Assembly (NCBI GenBank): GCA_963969395.1 | Contig: OZ017799.1 | Location: forward strand, 16,184,501 to 16,248,500 | DNA: 64,000 nt | DNA from: Pseudoscleropodium purum | Taxonomy: Eukaryota > Streptophyta > Bryopsida > Hypnales > Brachytheciaceae | Direction of reading: 5' to 3' | In this document: positions 49,830-60,564 of the stretch, one piece after another | Layout of the letters: each line of letters starts with the position of its first letter | How positions within the stretch are numbered: position 1 is the first letter of the stretch | Made by a program: the position numbers and the translations under genes | The notes under the pieces: model-generated | What the model was told of the DNA's origin: nothing | The model's input: the letters and a program-made list of their open reading frames with translations, nothing else | Databases searched by the model: none

Positions 49830-50305
49830 TCTTGGGACTGACGCTACCTCAACTTGACTTCGCTTACTTTGACTGAGATAAATGTATCGAGGGAGGGCAT
49901 ATTTACGGTTACATTCCAAGGGCTACAGCTCCTTCCGTGCATTCAGAGTTAACTTCCACGGCAGTGGAATCACTCAAATGGGCCTCCCGGCAACACGCCA
50001 ACATGCTGCAACTATTTTTTTTTATTCATACAGTACATGTGTTGAAATTAACACCACTGTCATGTAGTTCATTAATGGGAAAAACTTTTTAACAAACGCC
50101 ATTTGACTGTGACGACGCTCCAGCACTTGGGGAGCCACCGACAGCCAGTCAGGCATTGTTGTAAGGAGACGAAACTCCTTGAAACTTTATTTGAGGAAGT
50201 TTTCGGAGGAAGGAAAAATGGAATTGAATGGCATCGGACCCAAGTCGTTTTCTTGATTTTTTGGATCGACGGACCTTGGAGGAATTAGTTACGGATTTTG
50301 GAAGG
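49830..50305. other. Block present only in copy B
   Basis: About 476 bp lies between CTGTTCTCAACAGCT and TTTGGAAGGTACATT; in copy A these flanks are joined (CTCAAAAGCTGGAAGGTACATT). The right end resembles 5,240-5,410, so it may be one end of a dispersed element. No gene is recognised inside it. Confidence 0.5.
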
Positions 50306-51678
50306 TACATTTGGTACATTGAAGAAAGCAAAGTAAGTGTAACTCTGTGTTTAAGGTTGCTTTGAGAGCACCCTGCGTTAACTTAAGTTACTACGAACAG
50401 ATCGACTTCAGTTGCACACTGTCGACAAGAGTGGATTGAAATAACGAAACAAGAGCCCCAGTTGGGCGGCATCAGTCTCCTAAAAGATCAGAGCCGGAAC
50501 AAACTCAGTCTGCTTGAATTGGGGCAATGGAGATACCTCTCTGTCTTAACCTATCATTTCAGAATATCAGAAATCCTTCACTTGACTAGGCTGGATGTTG
50601 AGAGATAGAAGACTAAAACATCAATATATTGTCGCAATTCAGAATAACTGCACCGAGTTTCCGAAACTAGAGATTAATTTACGTTTTTTTTCCGGGGGGG
50701 GGGCCGTCCGCCTTGAATAGAATGAATGCCTTGGATTTTCCACCAGTAGTAGGTAGTGAAATTGATGTTTCATCGAGTGGGAATATGCCGTAGTGAAGTT
50801 GTGGAACACAAGGTTCATCGTGAGGGTCATTTTTGTTGTAATGGTGTGTTTTTGGAGTGCAAAAATAGTGGTGTTCCAAGTCCACATTCAAGTGCCCAGA
50901 GCTCTAATAACTAGGATTGGTATAGATCTGAGGTTTTTTGTCAGAGGTTTCAGTCAGGCCAGTGAAATTTATCGAACTGAAATCTGCAACAGTGAGCTCC
51001 TAATCGTAGTTCAAAATACAATTGTTAAGAAGTGCACCACTTGTATGTGCCGCATTTTGGTGGACATGTTTGGTTCTTTGAATCCACCAAGACCCGTTTC
51101 TCTACACTGACTGATTCTGAGTCTGATAATGTTCCGCTGAACAATTTGAAGCTATCATCAGGTGCTTGACGATGAGTAACCCACGTGAATAGGTGAGTCC
51201 TGCCACAATCATATTTCGAAGAGAGGAATAAACTTGAAACTTTCTCCTCAAGAAAGTTGATGAAGGCCACACCAACGAATTACTTAATCTGTAACGGTTG
51301 TGTTAGATGCTTTGCAGACGTGTATTTTTCTAATTCATCATGTTCGAGAGGGTTATATTTAATAACCAGATGAAAGATTAGACTGCAATTTGTACTTCGA
51401 AAAGGAACCCATGAATAGGAAATATACCAATACTTAGATTCTAACCGTGCTACCATGAGCTACAGAACCCGACCTGCAATAGACCACGCCTGGCTGAAGA
51501 GTGCAAGTTAGTGCAAGGCTGGGGACACTCTTTGGATTGCTTTATGGAGCAGCCCAGTACATGACAAGTATTTAGATTTCAAATCCTCTACAAGTACAGA
51601 ATGGAAACACGAGAGTGCCATATCTCTCGTTAGAAGTGATGAAGTAAATTATTGGAAGAAATAGGCTCAACAGAGGAA
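50306..51678. other. Upstream region of the intact metallothionein gene
   Basis: Conserved with copy A 25,980-27,369. No protein frame is preserved between copies. A G-run replaces the GTGTGT stretch of copy A near 50,690-50,705. Confidence 0.4.
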
Positions 51679-51686
51679 TATAAAAA
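51679..51686 (+). promoter_or_regulatory. TATA box of the metallothionein gene
   Basis: TATAAAAA lies 126 bp upstream of the ATG at 51,805, which would give a 5' leader of roughly 95 nt. The equivalent copy A site is TATCAAAA. Confidence 0.6.
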
Positions 51687-51804
51687 CGGCACTGGAGTTT
51701 CGTAGTTTTCATAGTCTTTGCTTTGCATCTCAGAGTTTTCAAATGGTGTGCAAAAGCTTTCGATCAGTCTCCATGTGCTGTTGTTTCTCCTCAAGCTCTC
51801 GACA

Positions 51805-52823
51805 ATGTCAGGATGTGGAAAGCCTGATTGTGCACGTGGTAGCAGCCCTGGTTGCGGGTCAGCTGTCGTCCTTACCACTTGATGATTTGCTTCACGTTTT
51901 TGTGTAGTTCCAATTCTTCACGTTTTGTTTAGTTCCAACCTGTTTTTGAAGATTGTTGAGAACAGTGTTGCTTGTCTGCGACTGAGCTTCTCTGGCAGGC
52001 CCTAGCTAGAGTTTTTTGAAGTTGTACATTTTATTTAGTGTGAAATTTTCATTTCCTTTGTGCAAGTAAAATAGTAATTGGATGCTCCAGTGCAAGATTA
52101 GTCAATATGTCTACAAGATCATCAAAAGAGTTGGTCTATGTGTTGAGACTGAAGCAGAGATGACACGGTTGTTGTAACATCAAGTTTGTTAATTTGGTGT
52201 ATTCCAGTACTCCGGCTCTTTCTGGCCGCCCGGTTTGGAACATAAATTTGTAGAGGTTTCCATACGTGCATGTCACAATTTTTGAAGCTGGGATCGCTCC
52301 AATTTAACGAAATTGACGATTAGTTTATCTTTGCTCAATTGTTTGAAGTCGAGGTAGCACAAATGCTTAACTATGTCTTAAATTTGTTATGTGAAATACC
52401 AGATGCTGCAAGATTTTGGCTGAGCCCACCTTCGGAGGCCTACGCAAGTGAGAGCTTCCTATCCTTCATTCTCATAGTTTCTCATAAGAACTTCATAATG
52501 TTGTTATTTACTGGAAAATTTACTGGAAAATCCACAGGCTCAAAACCTTTAAGGACTTGGGAGTGCTCGGATGGGTGCAAAATTAAATTCGTGAAATTAC
52601 GACTGTAATAAACATGACCACCAGTCCATTTTTTCATGGAAACAGTTCATGATTTCAGCAGAGTGTGGTTGCCATATACATACAGGCTTACATCGATGCG
52701 CTACTCATAATTTAGAATGCTCTAACTTCTTGTTGTGATTCTGTGAACAGTTACAACTCCGGGAATGACTGCAAGTGCGGCCCCAACTGCAACTGTGCAG
52801 ACTGTGCATGCCACCAGGAGTAA
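51805..52823 (+). CDS. Metallothionein, two exons, 41 aa
   Basis: Exon 1 is 51,805-51,857 and exon 2 is 52,751-52,823. The 893-bp intron has GTCAGC and TGTGAACAG ends, the phase matches and the total is 126 nt. The protein starts MSGCGKPDCARGSS and ends with CKCGPNCNCADCACHQE. It has nine cysteines (4, 9, 17, 25, 27, 31, 33, 36, 38) and one His. The C-terminal CxCGxxCxCxxCxC pattern is that of plant metallothioneins, cytosolic proteins that bind Cu, Zn or Cd through thiolates. It is shorter than most seed-plant types because the Cys-free linker is nearly absent. A TATA box lies at 51,679. Copy A has lost exon 2. The short intron-split frame is easily missed by ORF scans. Confidence 0.87.
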
Positions 52824-53416
52824 GGCCGGATGGAGGTGCCATTAATTGCCAAGGCCCCTATCGACTTCCGAAGAGGATTTGAACCAAGAACCAAGAAAAC
52901 AGCTTTGGAAAACAAGAGAAACGAACTTCAGGACTTTTTTTCTTTGAGCAGGATGTACCCGTGGAATCGATCTGTTTGTTCTATATGGTATATATCACGT
53001 ACTTCAAAGCCCACATGACAAGGAAAGTGACATGATGAAGAACTACATAATTATCAGTTGTGACTGGGATTAGACGCTGTAAGATACTACCTACGCAGAG
53101 AGAAAGAGAGAGAGAGACGTCGACAATCGCATCTCCGAACTTTCCTGTGTAGTGAAAAATATTGGAAATGGCTGACATGAGATGTTAGACATAGCTGGAT
53201 AGATAATAAGTGACAGAAATTAAAGGAACTACCAGAAATATTCAATGGGGCTGATCTGGTTTTTAAGGTTGCAGCAGCCCTTTTGTTTTTTCTGTTTATG
53301 TACCGAGGTGTTTTACATCATATGCATGAAATTATAAACTGGTATGGATGTTTGTACTCTGACCTGTTTGTGGGCAAATTGCCGCACACTCTTTCATGGA
53401 CTGCTGAATTATTTTT
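52824..53416. other. 3' flank of the metallothionein gene
   Basis: Likely 3' UTR followed by spacer. It includes a GA-rich simple repeat at about 53,096-53,118. No second gene is seen. Confidence 0.4.
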
Positions 53417-53645
53417 AACCCTGTAACAACTTGGTGGTCACGGAGACAGAGAATCCTTCCATGTCAGAAGTGCAGATGTTCATCCTTGAAATTTTGTGTG
53501 AAAAGGGGAGGTCTTGCATAGGAGTTTGACCTCCAATGAGTGCTGACTCTTGGATTAATTTGGATTAATTTGGATTAATTTGCAAATGATTCGCACGGTA
53601 CCCAAAGGATGCCGATTTCCACGGTGGCCAGCCCTACGTTCCAGG
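53417..53645 (+). repeat. Single diverged R2 unit with internal 10-bp tandem repeat
   Basis: Follows the R2 order (TTAACCCTGTAA, TTCATCCTTGAAATTTTGTG, GATTTCCACGGTGGCCA). Inside it TGGATTAATT is repeated three times at 53,551-53,580. Confidence 0.65.
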
Positions 53646-54329
53646 GTGAAGATATCCTCAAAATTATTATTACTGCACATCAGTAGTTTGATTTCAATAA
53701 TTCTCTTTGAATTGGTTCGTTGCTGCAATATTTACCATTTGCTATGTTCTGCAGGCGCCTTCCTCCGTCTGTTTAGTGAGGTAGATTATGTCATGCACTC
53801 ATGTCTGCTTGGAGGGCCGATTGGCGAAATGATTTCAGTGTAACTGGGATTTATCAACAGGCCAAATCAAGAGGGAGACATCCTCTGAAACCTGGAGTGA
53901 TCTTGACACTCAGTCTCCTCCACATTGCTTGTGGATTTCAATCTTGTGTGTCCACTCCCACAAAGACCCTGCTCACAATGCAAGATCCGATGGAGCACCT
54001 CATTTCTTTCCTCTCACGCACCTTATTCGGACTGCCACGCCATTTTTTCCATCGCTAAGCATAACCTGGCCCCATTTTGGCCATAAGATCGACCTAAAGT
54101 GGACAAATTATAGTAAATGGTGAATTGGGGTTGATAATGTTCAAATAATTTGGTCTCAACGATGGCAAACATGAATATCGGTAAGAGCTCCCAAAATATA
54201 TGGTCTGTGGTCCCCTAATGCAAGCTGCAGATAGTAAGCAAAATCATTTTTGGAGGCGGTTTAACTCTTAAATGCCGAAGGGGAGAACCTTAAAATCATC
54301 CTTTTCTATTACCGTGTGAATCACTAGCC
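53646..54329. other. B-only DNA, no gene recognised
   Basis: Moderate GC content with several overlapping short frames in all phases, none with a known motif. It is absent from copy A. Confidence 0.4.
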
Positions 54330-54492
54330 TCCAAAATTGCAAAAGTAATCATTGAAAGTCAAACTACTGTAGAAGATCTTCCCTTTTCAAAACAAATTTT
54401 GAAGATGAATAGTTTCTCTTTTCTCCTATACAGTTTGATTCCCTATCATCCATCGAACAGAAAATGTCTGCCTAGGCATTCTAAGGGTTAAA
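54330..54492 (-). repeat. Partial R2 unit, inverted
   Basis: Read on the minus strand it gives TTAACCCTTAGAATGCC, then AACTATTCATCTTCAAAAT, then AGATCTTCTACAGTAGTTTG, the R2 order. It lies in opposite orientation to the unit at 53,417, bracketing about 680 bp. Confidence 0.65.
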
Positions 54493-55220
54493 CCGCTCTC
54501 ATGGCGAGTCGGATTGTAGGCAACATGGCATCGAAATGAACCCCACTTTTGTTGGGAGCGTCAAATTCACATTTAGAAGGCTACATTCGTGGTACAGTAA
54601 GTGTTGGATGCAGGATGACAGCATTGGATGACTTACATCCAGCAGAGCTCTCAACACCATGATTTTGCCAACAGGAAGACGAAGCATCGGAGTTCTTGAT
54701 ATGATGACCAGTACTTCCCGCTTAGAATGCCGGGGACTGTTAACTCCAGTACTGTAGTTTGTATAGCTCTCTCTTGTTTTGTATGCGTTCGTTACGCAGG
54801 TATTTGTGTGAGTGAAGGTGCTGAGGGCTCGTTGCAGTTGAGTGTACTCTCTGTCCAAGTTTGGCACAGAGGGATGTACGTCGGGTTTACGAAGGAATAA
54901 TATATCTGTCTTGCTGCCTATTGTCAGAGGTGTGAGCATATATCGTGCTTGTCGCGAATCTAAGCATCTTGTCAGTCGATTCTTAGCTTGCTGTGTCGCT
55001 AGTTACAACAGTAAGGTACATGCAACTATTTGCGACGTGACCCCATTCACGACAGGGAGAAAGACACCGGAATCCACTTTTAGTGAAGCATGCCGGTACT
55101 TGTATAGTTGGTGGATGTACTAGCTTGAAGGCAAGGAATATGAGATGTGTAAAATTAGTTCTTGCACAATTCGAGGAAAGGTTCAAGAACTGTCCACCAC
55201 CTCATGCCGAATGAGCGTGA
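54493..55220. other. B-only DNA upstream of the transposase relic
   Basis: A 146-codon minus-strand frame (54,499-54,939) and a 93-codon plus-strand frame overlap here. Neither has a recognisable motif. It may be the remaining 5' part of the decayed transposon. Confidence 0.35.
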
Positions 55221-56070
55221 ATGGTTGTCAGTTCTAATGGATGTGAACGCTACAAGTATGTCCATATAAGGGAACTGTATATCAATTTTCAAGGGAAAGC
55301 AATTCAGGAGGATTTATATAGAAGCATGCAACCCGAGTTCCACTATGGTGATGCACCTCCGAGCCCGAATGATGAGTTCCTTTTCACCGATGGAGTAGAT
55401 TTCTCACTTCGTCATGTCTGTTTTCGCTATGGGAGGGATTTCACCCGAACGCCATCACTAATCCCCAATGGACATTGTTCACATGTCTCAATCCCTATAG
55501 TTCAAGAGGCCAAACATCATGGTATCGATTTATTGGCACTTCCGTCGCACACATCTCGTGCGATGTAGCTGTTGGACGTGGGCTTGTTTGAACGATGTGT
55601 TATGCTTTAAACGATGTCGTGGATGAATGCACAAAACTACTACTTGCAATTGGACGGCGACGATGCAGACCCAGTGGCGCTTGAGACTTCGACCCTGAAG
55701 TTGTGATATATACCCAGGTGAACACGGATTAGCATCAGTCCATCATGCAATTCTTGACGTTGCATGAGATTACCAGAACGAGACCAAGCTGAAGAAGTCT
55801 GTGAGGCTGTGGTGGATTACACTAAATCTATCGTACTCACTAGCTAGCAACGACTACATTGCCCAATTGCAAGAAATAAAATCTCGTGAGGAGGAAGTGG
55901 AGAAATCCAGAGTACAAGAGTAGCAACGTGAAAGAGAGAAGAAACGGCATGTCGAGGAGAAGGCCCAATACTTACTCAATAAACAACAATTTAAAGACGG
56001 TAAAAGAAAAGGCATTCGACAAGCAATGGACTCCATCAACTGTCTTTGCTTACAGTCAAAAGCTGTAGGT
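55221..56070 (+). pseudogene. Decayed DDE-type (pogo/Tc1-like) transposase
   Basis: The 115-codon frame at 55,221-55,568 ends with LIPNGHCSHVSIPIVQEAK and DLLALPSHTSRAM. After a TAG the same frame continues LLDVGLFERC. This follows the pattern LLLDGHxSH...A...GI.LL.LPSHTSH..QPLDVGVF of DDE_1 endonucleases; here the catalytic Asp of DGH is Asn. Further on (about 55,858-56,040) the frame reads a charged helical tail (IAQLQEIKSREEEVEK, then QREREKKRHVEEKAQ) interrupted by another stop, as found at the C-end of such transposases. N-terminal DNA-binding part and terminal inverted repeats were not seen. It is inactive. Confidence 0.6.
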
Positions 56071-57737
56071 CTTTGTTCACTCAGGAACTCCCTTACCATT
56101 TGATCAATTCCAGGTCCCATTTTCTAGATTCTAGCCTGATGTTTGCAAAATAATCCCAGCATCTAGCAATCCGACGCCATAGAGCAAAACAAAGTGGAAT
56201 TTCGAGGAGTCATGTACATGCGCTGAAAGAGTTAGATTGGATTCATCACCCCCAATGCAAGCTCCCTTGTGGCCGAGAATTAATCGTTCCCCCACCAAGC
56301 CATCAAAGCATTCGTTGCAGTAAGTAGCAGGCAGCCGGGGCAAGGGATCTTTGCGCATGCCCACAGGAAGTCAGTTGCAAGATTGGTTGAAGACACTCAA
56401 GGCAAGTAGTCACATGTACTTGCGACCCTTTGCAAATGCAGAAGATCTTCTACTGCGGCTACAGGATTCTACAGGTGAAATATAATCATGCAAGGGAGTC
56501 CTTGTAGCTTGAAATGGAGGTGCGGTGGAGAGTTTCGAGTTTGACCTCAATTTTCTCCCAATTTGTTTCAATTATTTTTTTATTCTTTCTTCACTTCAAC
56601 TGCATTTGCCTTGGAATTCTGAACTTTGTTTCCGTTGATGATGCTCTAAGAGCAAGAAGACTAAGTATTGGCAAGAAATTGAGGTTACTAGAGATAGCTT
56701 TGTAATGGATATATACTGTACTTATCAAGGTTTACTGTTTCTGCTTGAGCAATTTAATTTTTGTGTCTCCAACTGAAAGTTACAATCAAACAATAGTTTC
56801 TCTTCATTGAATGAAGCATGATGACTATTGATGGAGGTTATACATAACTTACCACAAATGTTGTATAAATTTCAAAGAGGCGGGGTCCTTAAATGTGAAC
56901 ATACCATTAGTTGTCAAGTTAAAATTCCACAATTGTAAACCAACAAAAGTTAAGACAAACGTTGATGGTGAGCATGCAATGTTCACTATGAACTCATCAT
57001 TTCCATATTTGAACCGGTGTTGGTTTTACAACCTCCTACCTTGTGTACCATCAATTTCGTTAAGTTGGCATGTGAAGAGGAGTTACTGTTCACAAACTAA
57101 GCATGACGACGAGTTTCCCAATTTTGAGCGACCTGCTTGAGGTGAGTGCCAACAACATCGAAAAATAATCCACCTGCACATTGGAGCAAGTCGTAGATGA
57201 ATGTGAGTGCCCCTCTCAACATGTTGTGTCCAACTCTGTCACCAACAAGAATAACCTCCAATTTTTTTCAGTGGAAGCGACCCTCTGAAATTCACTACCG
57301 GTGGTGAAGGACTTTAAATGTGTAAAGATAGGGGATAAGGACATTACGATTCTTGCTCTACCTTGTGCAGGATTGTTACCAAATTAGGCACAGTGCAATT
57401 CTTCTTTTCACAACAAACTACTTCCTTTGTAGATTGTTGTGGAAGTTTGGAGTAGGATTCTGAAATTCTTCTCTTCTCTTGCGGACCAACTTTCACATCC
57501 CCAGATGCGATTCCCGGGCATTCAAGATTATAACAAGTGTGATAATTACAAGGTTCACCATAACAACTACAATGAGGACTCAAATTCTCGCTATTCAAGT
57601 GCAATGACGACGTTGCACACTTGATCAACGAGAGCCACCCCTGGCAGAAAATCCGCAGGGAAGAGGACAATTCCATTTCACCGGGAACCTGAATACTCAT
57701 TTTCCAAGGTACTATAAATTTCACCAGGTGCGGGAGG
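56071..57737. other. B-only DNA, no gene recognised
   Basis: Frames at 56,131-56,364 (minus), 56,514-56,705, 56,895-57,140 and 57,344-57,778 (minus) have no motif that I recognise. The region ends where homology to copy A resumes (GAGGCTGAGGACGCAATGC, matching the copy A sequence just after 28,071). Confidence 0.4.
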
Positions 57738-58009
57738 CTGAGGACGCAATGCAACCCATACGCACAGGCATGTACCAATCGAGGCGCGCAGAGCGTCTGC
57801 TAATTAGACTAGATATGCACGGTTGCAGACGGACACTAAAATTGGCGGTAGATGGGGTGTACCTCTCAGACAGAGGAGAGAGACGACGGTGAAGATCAAA
57901 GTTTTACATAACTTTGCTGGGGTAACTGAAACGCTCTTTCTGAGGTACAATACCCTCATCGACGTAATGAACCTACAGTACGTTGAAGAATACTAAACAC
58001 CAGACCAGA

Positions 58010-58510
58010 ACTGAATCACGATATATACAGTATTAACTTAAGCTCTCCCTAGCCCTGGCTGACACGGATCCCACGCAGTAGGAAACAGTCCTCTTGCTGA
58101 CGTCGTCCACGTTCAACAGTGGTCTTCACGTGGGACGGCTGACATTATTGGTACCGTTAATGCCACTCCAGCCCGCAACGACCCCACCAAAGTCCCGGGC
58201 TTCCGGTAGGGCATTGACCGGCGACCCCATCGACTTCCCGAGACCTCAGCCTTCGCAACTTTCCTACGCTTGCCTTCTCTGCGTCCTATTTGCGTCTACT
58301 TGTTGGCAGTTTTGGAGCTATGGCGTCTCCGCAGCTTCGTCCTCTGAGCCTATACACACAAGGAGGATCAGGCGAGGCCCTGCTGTCATGCATGTGACGT
58401 TGTATTTGCCCTCTCAAGTTGTTCTCTGCCGCATCAGTCATTTCGTCGTTGGAGTGTCTTAGAAGCCAAAGAGATGACCCTCTATGCTCTTGGATCCTCA
58501 CGGCAGTCAG
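58010..58510 (+). repeat. GC-rich cassette, copy B
   Basis: See 28,330-28,815. The CACGTGGG element and a TGACGTCGTCCACGTT cluster are intact. The 25-codon frame is at 58,320-58,397 (MASPQLRPLSLYTQGG). A longer 122-codon frame (58,094-58,462) overlaps in another phase but is broken in copy A. Confidence 0.6.
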
Positions 58511-59133
58511 GTATCTGCTCGTACGAATGCGTTCAAGTGGGAGATTGAGTGTGGTTCCCTTGGTCACACGGCATCTAGATTTGGTTGGGTTTCGGTAGCA
58601 TTTCAGTAGCATCTAAGGGTGTCGTTTTGGGATACTGTGTGAATCACTTTTGCATCTTGAAAGCACTTTTCTACATGTTCCTAGTTTGGGTAGGCTCTTG
58701 GGTGCTTGGGTCTCGCGTATGACCTTTGTATTGCAATTAGGATTAGAGTGAACTTGCCAATCAGCACATAAGTTGGAGAAAATTCAAATCCTTCTGCACA
58801 ATAAAATAGAAACTTGCATGCTCTGAAATTTGACGTGACTATCAAGTGGCACCTTCACGAAACAGAAAGCAAATAGGTTGTGTCTTACATTTTTTATTGC
58901 TTCTTAAAGGCAATAAATGTAGAGGCTGAAATGTAGTTAATATTCCTTGCAGCCCTTTACCGCCCTTTACCACACAGTGTGCAGTCACTGTGCAATTGCA
59001 CTAAATTTTGATCCCATCGCATTCCATTTCGTTCCCAAAAATGTTTGTGGATGCACTCTCCGTGGGGATGAACTTTCTGTTGGGATGAACTCTCCGTTTC
59101 TTGACGATACTGCACGAAAGGACCAACGACCAG
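58511..59133. other. Duplicated spacer
   Basis: Counterpart of 28,816-29,430, with scattered substitutions and one 21-bp duplication. No gene is seen. Confidence 0.4.
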
Positions 59134-59680
59134 ATGACTAGGGTTTCCACAGTGGTCGCTTCGCATTTACAGTGTCGCCGTTATCACTTCAAACCCGCTG
59201 GTCTCGTTGGGTGGTCTGCCGCTGCTGACCGCGTCGTCCTTCCTCTGTTGATGATCATGGTGAGTTTCCGTTTCCATTTTGTAGAAGCTCTTGTTGTTTT
59301 TCTTATTCTTACTTTGGCGTCTTTTGGAGAGTTTTTGGTTTGTATTTGTGATTTAGGTTTCTGGATTCCAATGTGAAGTAGAAAGAGCCTTGTGATTTGG
59401 GAGTAGCACTTCTGTTGACTAGTGTCCTAGTTGGGATTAATTGCAGAGTGAGTTTTGCAGCCGTTTGTAATGTTAGTAGTTTAGGTTTCGCTTTAAGCTT
59501 TCTGTCTTCGTTGTTTTCGCGAGGTGGTTGTGCGTTTGGTGGCTGCGTTCTACCAGCATTGTACGGGTCTGCCGCATTGTGCAGCATCAGTGATTGCTGT
59601 ACTCCCTTTTTCTCGAGCTTGAAAGCTAAAACTTTTTTTGCACCTGTTTTTTTTTCTCTGGAAGAGGTCCAGGTCTTGGT
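59134..59680 (+). pseudogene. Two-exon small gene, copy B, unknown product
   Basis: Here exon 1 is open (59,134-59,259, 42 codons, MTRVSTVVASHLQC start, ATGATCATG|GTGAGT end). The start of exon 2, with its acceptor and about 23 bp, is deleted: copy A has TCTGTCTAGGCGTTTCC, copy B goes from a T-run straight to CTGGAAGAGG. The lesions in the two copies are complementary, so an intact ancestor is likely. The function is unknown. Confidence 0.3.
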
Positions 59681-60216
59681 AAGTTTTCATGCACAATGGC
59701 CTTGACTCAAGGTTTACGAGACTAGCTTGTTGTAGGTTGCTGAGTAACGCCGACGTGTTGAACCTGGAAAGAGAGTTGGGTGATGTGCTCTAGTATACAT
59801 TTTTGGCTCAATTTTCTGATCTCCAATTGCTTCTCACTGATTCAAATTCCAATCTCGTCACCTTAACAGTTCATAAGTCGACAATCTTCGATGCCAACAT
59901 CAGTCTCACCCTAATTCTTGATCTTCTTCTGACATCGGGATTTCATAATCGACTTACTGGACTATTGGTGCTCAATCTTGCTCGTGCAAACTTTGACGGG
60001 ATTCGGAATCTTGTCTAATTGTTTATCAGCGATTCAAAGAATTTGCTAAATGTTAGTGGAATGTTTAGCTAAGGGGATTAGTTACCTAGTATGTAAATGA
60101 AGCCCCAAACACTTCAAGTCTTTGAAGTAGCTCAACAGCACAACAAATGAGCTCCTTGATTCTTTTGTAAGCCACAGCTCGTCCTTAACTCGATGTGCTG
60201 AAAATGACACTCTTGA

Positions 60217-60564
60217 ATGCACCACAACGGGCTTTTCTTAAACACTTCATCCATCCCTGAAATCGTCCAATCATTCATCCAAAGATTCTTCGGTCTTCAT
60301 CCGTATCCAAGAAATTCCTTTTCCTCATCCAAATTTCAGATGTCGTTTAGACTTGAACGATATATCATTCGTTCCTACTGCAGTGTTCCAAACTTTGCAA
60401 TCATTCCTGGAGTTTGTGTGATGTCCGGCTATTGTGTGGTAAGATGCCCATTTCCATTGGAACCCATTTCCATTGGAATGAGGAAATCCAAGTTGATTGT
60501 GGGCAGTGTGTGCAAAACACTCTTCAATAGAGGGTTGGTGCTCTTTTATGGGTGGATTTGCTAA
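60217..60564 (+). CDS. 115-codon frame, second copy
   Basis: One base differs from 30,531-30,878. See that entry for the doubts. Confidence 0.2.
   Translation: MHHNGLFLNTSSIPEIVQSFIQRFFGLHPYPRNSFSSSKFQMSFRLERYIIRSYCSVPNFAIIPGVCVMSGYCVVRCPFPLEPISIGMRKSKLIVGSVCKTLFNRGLVLFYGWIC

Noticed and set aside
54499..54939. 146-codon minus-strand frame
   Set aside because: No motif, found only in the B-specific segment, and overlapped by an equally open plus-strand frame.
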